Source: STC-113 sp964553745 (lineage in GTDB: Bacteria; Patescibacteriota; Gracilibacteria; BD1-5; UBA2023). From it: DNA of 64,000 nt. A program made the translations under genes and the position numbers. Under the pieces are notes generated by a model that did no database searches, was not told the origin of the DNA, and saw nothing but the letters and a program-made list of their open reading frames with translations. Numbering within the stretch: position 1 is the stretch's first letter; the number at the start of each line of letters is the position of its first letter. Shown piece after piece: positions 42,004 through 51,618 of the stretch. Location of the stretch: NCBI GenBank assembly GCA_964553745.1, contig CAZKLD010000001.1, positions 62,001 to 126,000 of the forward strand. The letters are read 5' to 3'.

Positions 42004-42321
42004 TCGCATAGGCAATTTCATTTCTGCTTTCAGATTGGTTTTCTGTACAGCACTTACTGGGTCAGCGCCTGATATAGAATGAGGACAATTGCCTTTATGA
42101 TGAAGTTCCCTTTAAAGGTTATTTTTTCATTTATGTTTTGCCCCTCAATCAGTCAATATGACTGGTTTATAAATATGGCTTTTTGTCAATTGACTTAGGT
42201 TTGGGCAGATTACAAAGAAAATTTTCTAAAGATTGATGTGAAGTTTAACGATAATCTTAAGGCTAAGAATGCTAATAAAAAATAAACCGATCCTTGATTT
42301 GAGATCGGTTTATGATTTGAT
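42004..42321. other. Gap with a short ORF remnant and a hairpin
   Basis: No full gene. An open stretch near 42195-42286 (ADYKENFLKIDVKFNDNLKA, then KNANKK and TAA) has an in-frame TAG just upstream and no start, so it looks like the tail of a decayed plus-strand gene. A hairpin TAAACCGATC / GATCGGTTTA at 42283-42312 follows. Confidence 0.4.
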
Positions 42322-42409
42322 TTAATTGGTGGAGGAGAGATATCTATCAAACTTTCATTGTGCTTAGCCTTTGGCTTTGTCATAAGCATAATGGTTAGTT
42401 GATATAAGT
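42322..42409. repeat. tmRNA-3'-end-like repeat, copy 1
   Basis: TTTAATTGGTGGAG here is identical to the 14 bases around the 3' end of the tmRNA (44885-44898 in plus orientation). The following ~80 bp (TGCTTAGCCTTTGGCTTTG, TAAGCATAATGGTTAG) match copy 2 at 44007-44081 with a 13-bp indel. Interpreted as an attachment-site scar. Confidence 0.6.
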
Positions 42410-42455
42410 GAAGTTATTTTATTGGAATTAATCTATTTTCAAAATGATTTTTAAT

Positions 42456-42660
42456 TTAATAACTTAAGTACTGATTTAAATATTCACCAGAGGCTTCAAT
42501 ATTGCAATATTTATCCTTAAATTGAATAACTTCATCGTGCTCATACCAAAACTCTTCATATTTAGACAATTTGACAAGATAATATTACTGATTGTAGACA
42601 CAGAATTGCTCTCTAGATATTCAAGAAATTAATTCTTTATATATTATTTTTTTATTGTCT
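42456..42660 (-). pseudogene. C-terminal fragment of an APH-like phosphotransferase
   Basis: Read on the minus strand: YKELISGISREQFCVYNQ, TAA, YYLVKLSKYEEFWYEHDEVI, QFKDKYCNIEASGEYLNQ. This aligns with the intact phosphotransferase gene at 37.3-38.2 kb, whose C-terminus reads LNAYLSKLSRFEEPWYDHAE then VLSFKDSYCN. The fragment has an internal TAA and no N-terminal part. It lies in the zone between the two repeat copies near the tmRNA, so it is the relic of a deleted or interrupted paralogue. Confidence 0.75.
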
Positions 42661-42684
42661 TAATTATATTTTTACCATCTTCTA

Positions 42685-43956
42685 TTACTTTTTCCTTGCT
42701 GTTATTGCTTTTTTCCTTGTTTCTTTTTCTAATAATTCCAGAATTGGTTTTTTAGGTATTTCAGCTATTTTATAATCTTCTTTAAATATTTCTAAAAAAA
42801 CTTTCTTAAATTTTGTTTCATTCCTAATTATTTTAAATAATGGCCACTCTTTATATTCCTCCTTTTTTATATCTCAATTATTACCAATTTTCTTCATCAA
42901 AGAATATACTTTATCATAATTTTCAGTTAAAACTTCATAAGCAAGCTTAAAATTATCACTTAATGAGCTCCAATCTTTATCTTTAAGAATATCTTTTGCA
43001 GCATTATAATCTTTTTGAAGATACTTTGATAAGGCATAATTAACAATGAACATATTTTTATATACTTCATTGTAATGTTTTTTTTGTTTAACAGCAAAAT
43101 CGAGAATTATATCAGATAATTCATATTCTTCATTTAACATTAAATCGTAACATATCATATTAAGATTTTCATCCGCACTTTTTATTTCATTCGGAAGCAT
43201 CATTCTCAATAAAGTATGAGTTAATTTAACAGCTATTTCAAAGAGACACGTGTAAGAATTATTAAAATATTTGTCAGTTATATCTAATTTATCTCAAATT
43301 TTTATATTTTTAATTAAACCTCAATTTTCTGAACAAACCTTAATATATTGGCTTCAAACTATTCAATCACAATGAACTAATAAATTTCTTCTTTCAGTAA
43401 TCTCTATAAATGTATTCCAAATAGGAAGATTAGATCTTAGTTTTACTCATAATTTATTTTCTAGATATTTAAAATGATCTGAATGACTATTCCTTAAAAC
43501 AGATTCAATTTCTTGATCAATCATATAATCTTTTGCTCTTTCCAATGATCAGACTTTAACAAGCTCAGAATAGTTAAAAGATCTTCATGATCAGTTTAAT
43601 ATTTCTGGTCGAACTGCATAAATAGTTCTAAGTAATTGATGCAAAAAGGAGTCATATTGAGAAATAAGTGATACGAACAGACTGTTAGGGATTATTTTTG
43701 AAGATAGATTAGACGATTGATAATTTGAAAGTATTGTCCTAAATTTTCTATATTCTCAAGGTTTAAACTCCATTTTTAATTCTCAATTTTCATCTTCAGT
43801 CTTATTTACATGAGCTTCAAGAAAAATTGATATATCTTCTTGTGCTTTTTTTTGATATGGCTTTATTAAAATCAACATCAAAGGGAAGTTATCCCTTATT
43901 GATTCAATATGTTTCAAAAAATTATCAAGGTTTTCATAAAAACTATCTTCATTCAT
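42685..43956 (-). CDS. Large HEPN-motif protein (putative RNase-type defence or toxin protein)
   Basis: 423 residues. Near residue 215-225 the sequence is FIEITERRNLLVHCDGIVGS, containing R-N-L-L-V-H, the R-x4-H motif of HEPN ribonucleases and related domains, preceded by a helical region. The rest is helical and rich in Lys/Glu/Asn (AKDYMIDQEIESVLRNSHSD; SADENLNMICYDLMLNEEYE); the C-terminal part (YALSKYLQKDYNAAKDILKD) is TPR-like. HEPN proteins often act in toxin-antitoxin or abortive-infection systems. The gene is AT-richer and less glycine-rich than the core genes and is bracketed by tmRNA-like repeats, which suits a mobile cargo gene. The partner protein is not identified. Confidence 0.6.
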
Positions 43957-44006
43957 AATGATTAAAGTAAAATTATAGCGATTGAACTAACTTATAATTA
44001 ATTATT

Positions 44007-44081
44007 AACTTGGTAGAGGAGAGATTTCATTATGCTTAGACTTTGGCTTTGTCGTAAGCATAATGGTTAGTTTATATAAGT
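44007..44081. repeat. tmRNA-3'-end-like repeat, copy 2
   Basis: TTGGTAGAGGAGAGATTTCATTATGCTTAG... matches copy 1 at 42326-42409 (TTGGTGGAGGAGAGAT...TGCTTAGCCTTTGGCTTTG...TAAGCATAATGGTTAG). It separates the HEPN gene from the next cargo gene, as a second scar would. Confidence 0.6.
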
Positions 44082-44115
44082 GTGTTTATTGTAATGGAAA
44101 AGTTTAATTTGTAAA

Positions 44116-44811
44116 TTATTCTTTTTCAGTAATGAATTTTAAAAATTTATTTCACCATTCTGTAATCCTTGAACCCATAACTCATCAAGAAGTCATCATT
44201 GTATTTATCTGTACGTCTTTAATTAGATTTTGAGCTACAAGATCGTTTATTAGCTTATCAAGAAAGTCTCTTTTTCATCTTAACTCAGGGAACGCCAATC
44301 CTATAGCACCACTAATTGAACTAGGTGCATTTGTGGGTGCGATTCAGTTTTTATGCCAATAGGATGTAGGATTGCTATAGTAAGTTAATATTTTAATATG
44401 CCAAGGTGTTAATATATCAACCAGATTAAGGTATATTGATATTGAATCTTCATCAAGACTCGATGATTGTGCAGTATTAATAACCATATTCCTCAAAGCA
44501 TCTAATTTCTCTTTTTGGTGATTCTTAATAGCTATCTGCGAGGCTTGTAACATCGTACTAACGAATATTTGGTTTTCAACTAGATTTTCAATTTTGAATC
44601 ACTCTACGCTTTCGACTAATTTTTTAAGTTCATCAACTATCGATTCTATCCAAGCTTCTTTTCTTTTTTCTATAGGAGGTGATATTATTGCTGAAAATAA
44701 TTCAGTGGCTGGTCATCACAAGATAGGAATAGCGGATAATGTAGCCTTAGCCATTGTATAAGCAATATCTCAACCAGTTTTTTTGGGTTTAGCTAATTCA
44801 TTTTTACTCAT
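44116..44811 (-). CDS. Unknown protein with PPxEKR motif, tmRNA-linked cargo
   Basis: 231 residues under code 25. N-terminal half: KATLSAIPILGGPATELFSA then IISPPIEKRKEAWIESIVDE, a glycine-containing hydrophobic segment followed by PPIEKR, and then long helices (LKKLVESVEGFKIENLVENQ; LQASQIAIKNHQKEKLDALR). The C-terminal half DLVAQNLIKDVQINTMMTS is compact and could be winged-helix-like. Proteins with the same 'PPxEKR' helix occur sporadically in bacterial accessory regions; I cannot give a function. It lies between repeat copy 2 and the tmRNA, next to a HEPN protein, so a defence-related role is possible but unproven. Confidence 0.55.
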
Positions 44812-44888
44812 AAATTATATTTTTATAAGAAGTTGTTTAATAAAAAGAGTATATCCTAAGATATACTCTTTTCAAATTTAACTTTAAT

Positions 44889-45330
44889 TGGTGGAGATGA
44901 CGGGTACTGCCCCCGTGTGCTCAGTGGACCACCTCCTGCTTCTACTATCATAGTCACTTTGGATACTGATGGCTATAGAAAATGACAAAAGCAGCTATCA
45001 GAAATGTTATAGTATATGCTTTACCTACAAAACATTTGCAATCTTAGTAAAGTAATCCGTTTAATACTCTATATCCCCACGGAATCGGACAATATGGAGT
45101 TTTGTAGCAGGCCATTCGGCACTCATCCCGACTTGTCGGGAGACTACGTCCTACTTAGTTGCAATTAAGCAGCGTAAGCAGGTGCGAAGCTAGCTTTGAA
45201 AGAAGCTAGACCACGCGCAACACGAGTGTTTGCATTTGTTGTCGGCTGTGATTGATTACGTGAGCCGCAGCCAACTCCCGGATAGCAACAGAAAATGATA
45301 AAACCTCCAAGTAGAATCTATATCATCCCC
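44889..45330 (-). ncRNA. ssrA: tmRNA (ssrA)
   Basis: About 442 nt on the minus strand. The 5' end GGGGATGA pairs with the 3' end TCATCTCC, followed by discriminator and encoded CCA (ACCA at the 3' terminus), forming the tRNA-like acceptor stem. The T-arm is visible as ACGGG-GGCAGTA-CCCGT. The mRNA-like part encodes a tag that begins ANTRVARG and ends FAPAYAA before TAA (tag frame at 45165-45233); ending in Ala-Ala is as expected for a degradation tag. Pseudoknot-like stems are visible in between, e.g. CCCGACTTGTCGGG. The tmRNA rescues ribosomes stalled on broken mRNAs, with SmpB. Tag glycine is coded GGT, not TGA. Confidence 0.95.
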
Positions 45331-45459
45331 ATTTTACCGCCAGAGAACTCTGGAAGCTAAAATTCATTATACCCAGAAACTCCTATTATTCAATAATTTT
45401 TTGCATTTAAAAAAATATATACTAAAATAATTTCCGATTAAAGAGTTATACTTATTAAT

Positions 45460-46428
45460 ATGCCGAAAATGAAAAAAAACAAACTCATCCTCACTATCTT
45501 ATTTTTATATTCGACCATTTTCTCAGCTTCGATTTTCGCCGAGTCCGTTGATGTGGATGCGACTATCACCTCCTGAACATATAACAGTGTCATAAAGGTA
45601 GAGCTAAATGCCACAGATGCTGCAGCAAAATCTTTTTATGGCTTCAATCCGAATTGAACCCCGAATGATTTGCTCAAATACGATTGACCCATTCTCATAA
45701 AAAAATCAACTCCGTTCATATATTGGACATTCGTAGACAAAGAAAATGAATCAAAAATCAAGAGGAATGACTACATTCTCAATTTCACAAATGATATAAG
45801 ACTGTGAAAAACAGCAATGTATGAAGACTGAGCGCTTAAAAAAGTTGAGATAATCAATAATTCGCAAGACAGTGTCGATATCGGCTACTGGGAAACAAGA
45901 AATGATTTCTGAAAAGTTATAATCCCTGAATGAACAGTGCTTAATGCCTGATGAACATATGAGGTTGCATGACTCAGCTGAACCTGAATAATATCGCTAT
46001 TTGCTCCTGATGAAGAGAAAAAGGATTTCACAGAAGTCCAAGAAATTATTAAAGAAGTTGCTCTGGTCGCTCCTCCTAAAGTTATAAAAAAAGTGGCGGC
46101 TGCACCAAGAAAGGTGGCAAGAATCCCCAAAAAGACAACTGTAGCTGCCGTAGATCCCGCAGTTGATGTCGCTCCTGCTCTTGAACCGAAAACTCCAACG
46201 AATGATAACGTCCCACCTTCTAGCCAAGATGCAAGTCCGCAAGATAAAATAATCGCCCCAGCCCCAGAACAAGGGAAGGCTGAGAATAATTTCAATGATA
46301 GCATAAAAGCCTCTGCTGGCGAATCCGAATCAGGCTCAGGCACAGCTGGAAAATTCATAATCATATGAGTCCTGGCAGCCGCAATTCTCGGATGAGCTGG
46401 AATGAAATTTGCAAAGGCAAAATTGTAG
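45460..46428 (+). CDS. Exported wall- or membrane-anchored protein with chitobiase-C-like Ig domain
   Basis: 322 residues. Signal peptide LILTILFLYSTIFSASIFAE. Residues ~25-105 (SVDVDATITSGTYNSVIKVE, FYGFNPNGTPNDLLKYDGPI, LIKKSTPFIYWTFVDKENES) follow the pattern of chitobiase/beta-hexosaminidase C-terminal (CHB_HEX_C) domains, 'y..pi.i..stti.a'. A middle strand-rich part follows, then a long Pro/Ala/Lys-rich spacer (APPKVIKKVAAAPRKVARIP), and a C-terminal membrane helix KFIIIGVLAAAILGGAGMKF with a basic end. ATG at 45460 and 45469 are both possible starts. Probably displayed on the surface; the partner is unknown. Confidence 0.8.
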
Positions 46429-46447
46429 CACGAATTTATAAAAATTG

Positions 46448-46487
46448 AAATCCCCCTATCTAGCCAAGAGCTCAAGGGGGATTTTTT
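46448..46487 (+). terminator. Terminator after the chitobiase-C-like gene
   Basis: AAATCCCCCT / AGGGGGATTT stem separated by a 20-nt loop region and followed by TTTT. Confidence 0.82.
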
Positions 46488-46592
46488 ATATTTATGATTA
46501 ATGGGATAAATATATATTTTGTCAATGAGTGAAACTTGAAATTTTGAAAAACATATGGTAGCATATATATGATATAAGATAAAAAGAGAATT

Positions 46593-46964
46593 ATGCTGCT
46601 TCAAGAATGAAAACCATTCAGCTTCCAGATATCCCTAGAGGATTGACTTATAGTATTCAGATTGGCATGAGATGCTGACAGCATGAATACGGACAGCGTA
46701 TTTGAGAAGATCATGTCAGAGACGAACATGTTCAATAAGATAGTCCTAGATATGGACTGACTCTCTTATTGCAACTCAAGATTCTTGTGACAATTGTTCT
46801 CTTTGGCTGACACTCTAGAAAAGAAGATGTGAAAAGTATGCATCAGGAAATGCAATCAAGCAATTATGGAGACCCTGTCGATCGTATGAATGTTCGATGT
46901 TATCCCTATGTGCGAAACGGTTGTCGAGGCAAGGCAATACCTGACGAACAGCAAAGAAGGTTAG
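46593..46964 (+). CDS. STAS-domain protein (anti-sigma-factor antagonist type)
   Basis: 123 residues. FSFQISLEDGLIVFRLAGDA, then MFNKIVLDMDGLSYCNSRFL and GQLFSLADTLEKKMGKVCIR, then ETLSIVGMFDVIPMCETVVE: this is the STAS fold with the conserved D-x-[SG]-x-[LY]-x-[SN]-S/R region (here DMDGLSYCNSRF). The position usually occupied by the phosphorylated serine is N-S-R. STAS proteins act as partner switches for sigma factors or for other regulators. No kinase or anti-sigma gene is adjacent. The start ATG at 46593 gives a typical length. Confidence 0.88.
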
Positions 46965-46997
46965 CCACAAAATGTAGCCAAAACTTTTACATAAGGA

Positions 46998-47028
46998 AAA
47001 AGATGAGAAATCGGCGCTCATCTTTTTT
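46998..47028 (+). terminator. Terminator after the STAS gene
   Basis: AAAAGATGAG-AAATCGGCG-CTCATCTTTTTTT stem and T-run. Confidence 0.9.
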
Positions 47029-47094
47029 TATGGGCTTAAAATTTGACAATGTTGGCTTTTGAGATACCATAATACAACTATTTAAACAGAAAAT

Positions 47095-48651
47095 ATGACA
47101 AAAAAAACGTTCTTTGTAACCACTCCGATTTATTATACGAATGCCATTCCTCATATCTGAAATGCATATGCCAGCCTTATTTCTGATGTTATCGCAAGAT
47201 ATAAGCGGATATCCGGTTTTGATGTGAAGTTCTCAACTGGCGTAGACGAAAACAGCCAAAAAGCCTTAATCAAAGCCCAAGAATTATGAATGGAAATTAT
47301 GGATTTTTTGGATGATCTAGCAGTAAAGCATAAGGAGATTTGGGATTGATTGGATATCACTTATACTGATTTCATAAGGACTACCGACGAAAAGCATCAT
47401 AAGTTTGTTAAAGAAATCCTGAAAAAAACTTATGAAGCAGGTTATATCTATAAATGATATTATGAATGATTGTATTGCATCTGATGCGAATCGTTCAAAA
47501 AACCTGAAGAGCTCAATGAGAAATGATGCTGTCCAGATCACCTTACAAAACCAGATGTAATCAAAGAAGAGAACTATTTCTTCTCATTATCGAAATTCCA
47601 AAAACAGCTTGAAGAATATTACGGAAAAAATCCTAATTTCACTATTCCGAATCACCGATTCGCTGAGATGAAGACATTTCTGGATAAGTGACTAGAAGAT
47701 TTCTCAATTTCAAGGAACAAAAAATTATTCTGAATTCCCCTTCCTTTTGATGAAAATCAAGTAACTTATGTTTGGTATGATGCGCTCCTGAATTACCTGA
47801 CAGTATGCCAAGGCTGAGATGAGAGGTTCTGGCCTGCGGATCTGCATGTCGTATGAAAGGAAATCGCGAGATTCCATGTAATATATTGGCCTGCGATGCT
47901 TCTTGCGGCATGATACTCAATTGATGAGCTCCCGAAAAATATCATGGTAACATGATTCCTCACCATTGATTGACAGAAGATATCGAAATCACTATGAAAT
48001 GCCATTGATCCTGTAGCCTTCAGTCAAAAGCATTCAAGAGATATGATGCTCCTATACCTGCTGAGCGCAACTACAATCTGACAAGACTGAGACTTCTCCG
48101 AAGAGCAAGCAATTTTGATGTTTAATGCGAAGTTGGCGAACACTCTTGGAAACCTGGTAAATAGGGTTGTCGTGCTTTCTCTGAAATTAGAGGAAGGCGA
48201 ACTTAAATGAAAATTCGATAATAAAGAAGTCGAGAAAAGGCATCCTGAAATAAAATTTTCTGAAATAGATGAGGAATTGTCAATCCTGAAAAGTGATTAC
48301 ATCGCATGCATGGACTCATACGACCTCAAATGAGCCCTCGACAAAGTATTCGCGTTCCTTAATAATCTGAATACCTATATGAACGCTACCAGCCCATGGG
48401 AAATGTTCAGCGACATAGATGGCAAAAGGTGAGAAATCAGAGATATCCTCTACACTGTTGCAGAATGCCTAAGGGTTACAGGATTATTCCTTTTTCCTTT
48501 CTTTGAAGAGAAGATGACAGAGATGTTTTTGAAGCTATGACTCGCAGATTATCCCGAGTCCCTCAAGGACTGAGAACTGCCTCAGCTTATCGATAAGGCT
48601 GAAGCTTTTGTGATAAAAGAGAAATGAAACCCTCTTTATCCTAGAATTTAA
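47095..48651 (+). CDS. metG: Methionyl-tRNA synthetase
   Basis: 518 residues. HIGH motif region FFVTTPIYYTNAIPHIGNAY (HIGN), zinc-binding connective peptide LYCIGCESFKKPEELNEKGC with CPDH, KMSKS as DGQKISKSLGNAIDP, and the anticodon-binding C-terminus LANTLGNLVNRVV...MNATSPWEMFSDIDGKRG. It charges initiator and elongator tRNA-Met. Many glycines in these motifs are TGA. It is followed by four small genes on the same strand with gaps of 12, 14, 0 and 21 nt, probably an operon with the Nudix-like, HIT, CutA and YmdB-like genes. Confidence 0.98.
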
Positions 48652-48662
48652 TATTTGTAATT

Positions 48663-49343
48663 ATGCAAGAATCTTATATCCCAAAATGAGAAGAGAATGA
48701 TTTCTGTGCATCCATAAACCTCTGCACCGTCAGGAAGACCGACAATTGAATCAGCAAAATCTGAATAAAATACCTGACCGGAGAAGTAAGAGAAGCAGAG
48801 CTCAGTGAAATCATCAATTCTGATACTTTCGAATGAAAGAAAATAATAAGGATTTATTCATCATGACATATTTTCCTGAGCGAAGATCTCAAGAAAGTAT
48901 TTCTGGTGACAACCTCAAAAGATTGAAAGACACAGCATCAATTCACCTGATGAAGCCCAATGGAAGAAGAGAATAAGGAGGTGATCACGAACAAAGATTG
49001 AGCATATAAGTTTGATCTGAATAAAGTGAGGGCCAACGCAAGGATAAGGACGCTGAACAGGACTTGAGTGGACGTGACAGAGGAATATAATGATGTGCCG
49101 CTTGTGGACTGGGTTTTGATGGAGAATGAGGAAGATTGAGTAGTATTTTTCAAGCTGATTTGCCTTATGCATTTCATAGTTAAAGAGTGCGATTGAAAAC
49201 CCTGATTCACCCTTAATGAGAATGTTATCTGAGCAGATTGGTATGATATTGACGATCTTCCGAATATAGCGAATGTTGCTCCGAATGCATATGTGGTTAG
49301 CAAGAACGCTAGAGAAATCGTAGAAAACTGAGAAATTTTATAA
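48663..49343 (+). CDS. Nudix-fold-like protein of unknown function
   Basis: 226 residues. The core reads KDGKTQHQFTGGSPMEEENK, then NARIRTLNRTGVDVTEEYND and VVFFKLICLMHFIVKECDGK. The Q-F-T-G-G-S-P opening and later R-T-G-V region are like a Nudix fold, but the catalytic REx2EE box is not present in canonical form, so it may be a non-catalytic or diverged member. The N-terminal ~80 residues are beta-rich (KIGIKYLTGEVREAELSEII). It starts 11 nt after the metG stop, in the same operon. Confidence 0.6.
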
Positions 49344-49356
49344 TTACCAATAAATC

Positions 49357-49833
49357 ATGCTCATTACCGAGACAGAAAACTTCATAGTCGAATCGCACGA
49401 AAAACCATTCGTCTCAAGGACTGACGGCTGACATATCCGCATAAAAGTCAAGGATCTCTCTATCGAAGATAGGACTTGTCTGAATCCCAGACAGGCGATC
49501 GAGCTTGCTAGGCTTACTATGCTAGTAGGAGAATCTTTTCTGATAGCCATGAATAACCGTGGAATTCCTGTTGTGAAGATAAATTACCAGGATATGGGAA
49601 ATTGGGCATTCAAGACTGGTGATAAGCCATTTTTGCATGTGCACGTCTTCGGCCGGTCAACTGACGCAGAAAAGCAGATTTTCCCAGAGAGCGTCTATCT
49701 GCCTGCCCGCGAATCCGGATTCTATGAAGGATTCGAGCCTTTGAATCAAGAAGATATAGAAGAGATAAATGAGCAGATAAGGGTTGTCTGAGAAAAAGAA
49801 AAATATTGAGAAGAGAATTGGTGTCTTGTTTAA
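49357..49833 (+). CDS. HIT-family nucleotide-binding protein
   Basis: 158 residues. The histidine triad is HVHVFGRS (residues ~94-101), preceded by NYQDMGNWAFKTGDKPFLHV. HIT proteins hydrolyse or transfer nucleotidyl groups from compounds such as ApppA or AMP-lysine. The N-terminal KPFVSRTDGGHIRIKVKDLS is an extension before the usual HIT core. The stop TAA at 49831-49833 shares its last base with the ATG of cutA (TAATG), so translation is probably coupled. The family's substrate here is unknown. Confidence 0.88.
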
Positions 49834-50147
49834 TGTTAAAGATCAAAAATATGTTCATTATGGTTTATGTGACTCACGAGAATGAAGAAGAGGCCCAGAA
49901 GGTAGTTTCTCATCTTCTCGACAAGCAGCTTATAAAATGCGCAAACACTTTTCCTATAAGCGCCGATCTGTGGTGGCTATGAAAAATTGATAAAAATGAA
50001 GAAATGGTTACAATCCTCAAAGCCAAGAAAGAGAATTGGCTAATCCTTAAAGAAGAGATAAGCAAAATCCACCCATACGATGTTCCCTGCATCATAAAAA
50101 TCGAGGTTGAGGCAAATGAGGCATATGAGGCTTGGATTAATGAATAA
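49833..50147 (+). CDS. cutA: CutA1 divalent-cation tolerance protein
   Basis: 104 residues. FIMVYVTHENEEEAQKVVSH LLDKQLIKCANTFPISADLW with later KKENWLILKEEISKIHPYD VPCIIKIEVEANEAYEAWI matches the whole CutA1 family, including HPYDVPCI near the end and the loop C-A-N. CutA1 forms trimers and is associated with copper/divalent cation tolerance, though its biochemical role is unclear. The start overlaps the HIT stop (TAATG); a second in-frame ATG at 49851 (MFIMVY) gives the more usual length. Confidence 0.95.
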
Positions 50148-50168
50148 ATTGATAAATATAAAAAATCT

Positions 50169-50978
50169 ATGTTGAAATTAGTGATACTGTGAGATGTTTT
50201 CTGACGTAACTGAAGAAGGCTCGTAAAAAAATACATATCTGAAATCAAAGAAAAATATTCTCCGGATTTCTTGATTGCGAATTCCGAAAATATGACCAGC
50301 TGACGAGGGCCTGTCCTGAAGCATATACTTGAGATGAAGGATATGTGATTCGATTGCCTGACTTGATGAAATCATACTTTTGCTAATTTGAGAGACATCC
50401 AAGATTACATCGATAGTCCGGATTCAATCCAGCTCAGACCGGCTAACTACTATAATCATCCTGATTACAGGGTTCCCGGAAGATGATATATGACGGTCGA
50501 GAAGAATTGAGCGAAATTGCTGATTATGAATCTCATGTCTTCGGTCTTCATATGAGGACAGCTATATAATCCTTTTATGAAAGCGGACGAGATACTCAAG
50601 GAGACTGGGTTGGATTTTGATGGTATCATACTTGATTTCCATAGGGAGACGACTGCTGAGAGCTATGTTATGAGCGAGTATCTGGATTGAAGGATTTCAC
50701 TCATGTATTGAACCCACACGCACATCCAGACAAATGATGAGCACATTCTGAAAAAGGGCACATGAATGATTACGGACATATGAATGGTGTGACCGCTTCA
50801 TAGTTCCATATGACAGAAATTCGAGGATAGGATGCCACAATTCCTTACATGACTCAATATATTCAATTCGCGTCCGGAGCAAGATCTGTGACAATGAGTG
50901 GTGAATTGAGTTTATGTGGAGATAGAAGACAGGAAATGCACTAAAATCGAGAAAATCAGGATCATAGAAGAGTTATAA
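50169..50978 (+). CDS. ymdB: YmdB-like metallophosphoesterase (2',3'-cAMP phosphodiesterase family)
   Basis: 269 residues. KLVILGDVFGRNGRRLVKKY, NSENMTSGRGPVLKHILEMK, DCLTGGNHTF, LDFHRETTAES, YGTHTHIQTNDEHILKKGTG and MITDIGMVGPLHSSIGQ match the YmdB/TIGR00282 phosphoesterase family, with D, N, H and H metal ligands of a dinuclear centre. In Bacillus the enzyme affects biofilm and sporulation through cyclic nucleotides. It is the last gene of the metG-to-ymdB series and has a strong terminator after it. Annotated length fits (~265). Confidence 0.94.
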
Positions 50979-51029
50979 ATTATAAAATATAAAATATAAG
51001 TTGGTGGGTTCGAAATCATGATAAATAAA

Positions 51030-51060
51030 AAAATCTCCGAGATAATCTCGGAGATTTTTT
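51030..51060 (+). terminator. Terminator after ymdB
   Basis: AAATCTCCGAGAT-AATC... gives the stem AAATCTCCGAG / CTCGGAGATTT followed by TTT; it also lies just beyond the minus-strand ankyrin gene and may serve both. Confidence 0.9.
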
Positions 51061-51075
51061 CATCGTCGCAGTTAA

Positions 51076-51447
51076 CTAGCTTAAAATCTCACTTAATTCG
51101 CTTCTCTCATGGAAGACGGAATAGTCATAAGCGGTTTTTCAGTATGAGTCGGTTATATTCCTGTTGACTCACTTCTCAAGGAGATAACTTATCAATTTCG
51201 GATTGCAGTCATGTATCGCCAAATGATGAAGGATGGTTTTTCATTCGCTATCTGTAGCATCAAGGCTATTTCACCTAAGTATTGCTTCTGCAATACCCTT
51301 ATTTTCCGAAAGAAAATCCATCAAGATGTATTTATGATCTGATTTTGTCTTGATTTCTGATTTTGCAGAGCCTATTATCTGAGCTATTGAGTCACAATCG
51401 ATTATCTCACAATCTTCCATATCTTCGTTGTTTTCTTGCATAATCAT
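51076..51447 (-). CDS. Small ankyrin-repeat protein
   Basis: 123 residues. One and a half ankyrin repeats are visible: LDATDSEGKTILHHLAIHDC NPKLISYLLEKGVNRNITDS YGKTAYDYSVFHERSELSEI, each with the G-x-T-x-L/A-x-x-x-A pattern. The N-terminal part is acidic (MQENNEDMEDCEIIDCDSIA) and probably unstructured. Ankyrin repeats bind proteins; host-associated bacteria often export them, but no secretion signal is seen. Converges with the ymdB transcript through a shared terminator. Confidence 0.85.
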
Positions 51448-51618
51448 GGCTCTTTATTGGAAAATAAAACACTTGAAATATAGCATATTGTCATTGGTTT
51501 GCAAACGTTTTTGATTTAAAGGCAAATCTATGAACTTTTTGGACTAAAATCTTGAAAAATATCAAAAACCAGATAAAATGGCAGATATCCATATTGGATG
51601 ATTTTAATTAAAACATGT

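Noticed and set aside
41973..42030. Short ORF after the parvulin gene with a ribosome-site-like AAAAAGGAG
   Set aside because: It overlaps the terminator hairpin and has no continuation with recognisable coding features.
42326..42409. Possible tRNA gene (TGGTGGAGGAGAG on the plus strand resembles a reversed acceptor end)
   Set aside because: No matching T-arm or acceptor pairing; better explained as a scar resembling the ssrA 3' end.
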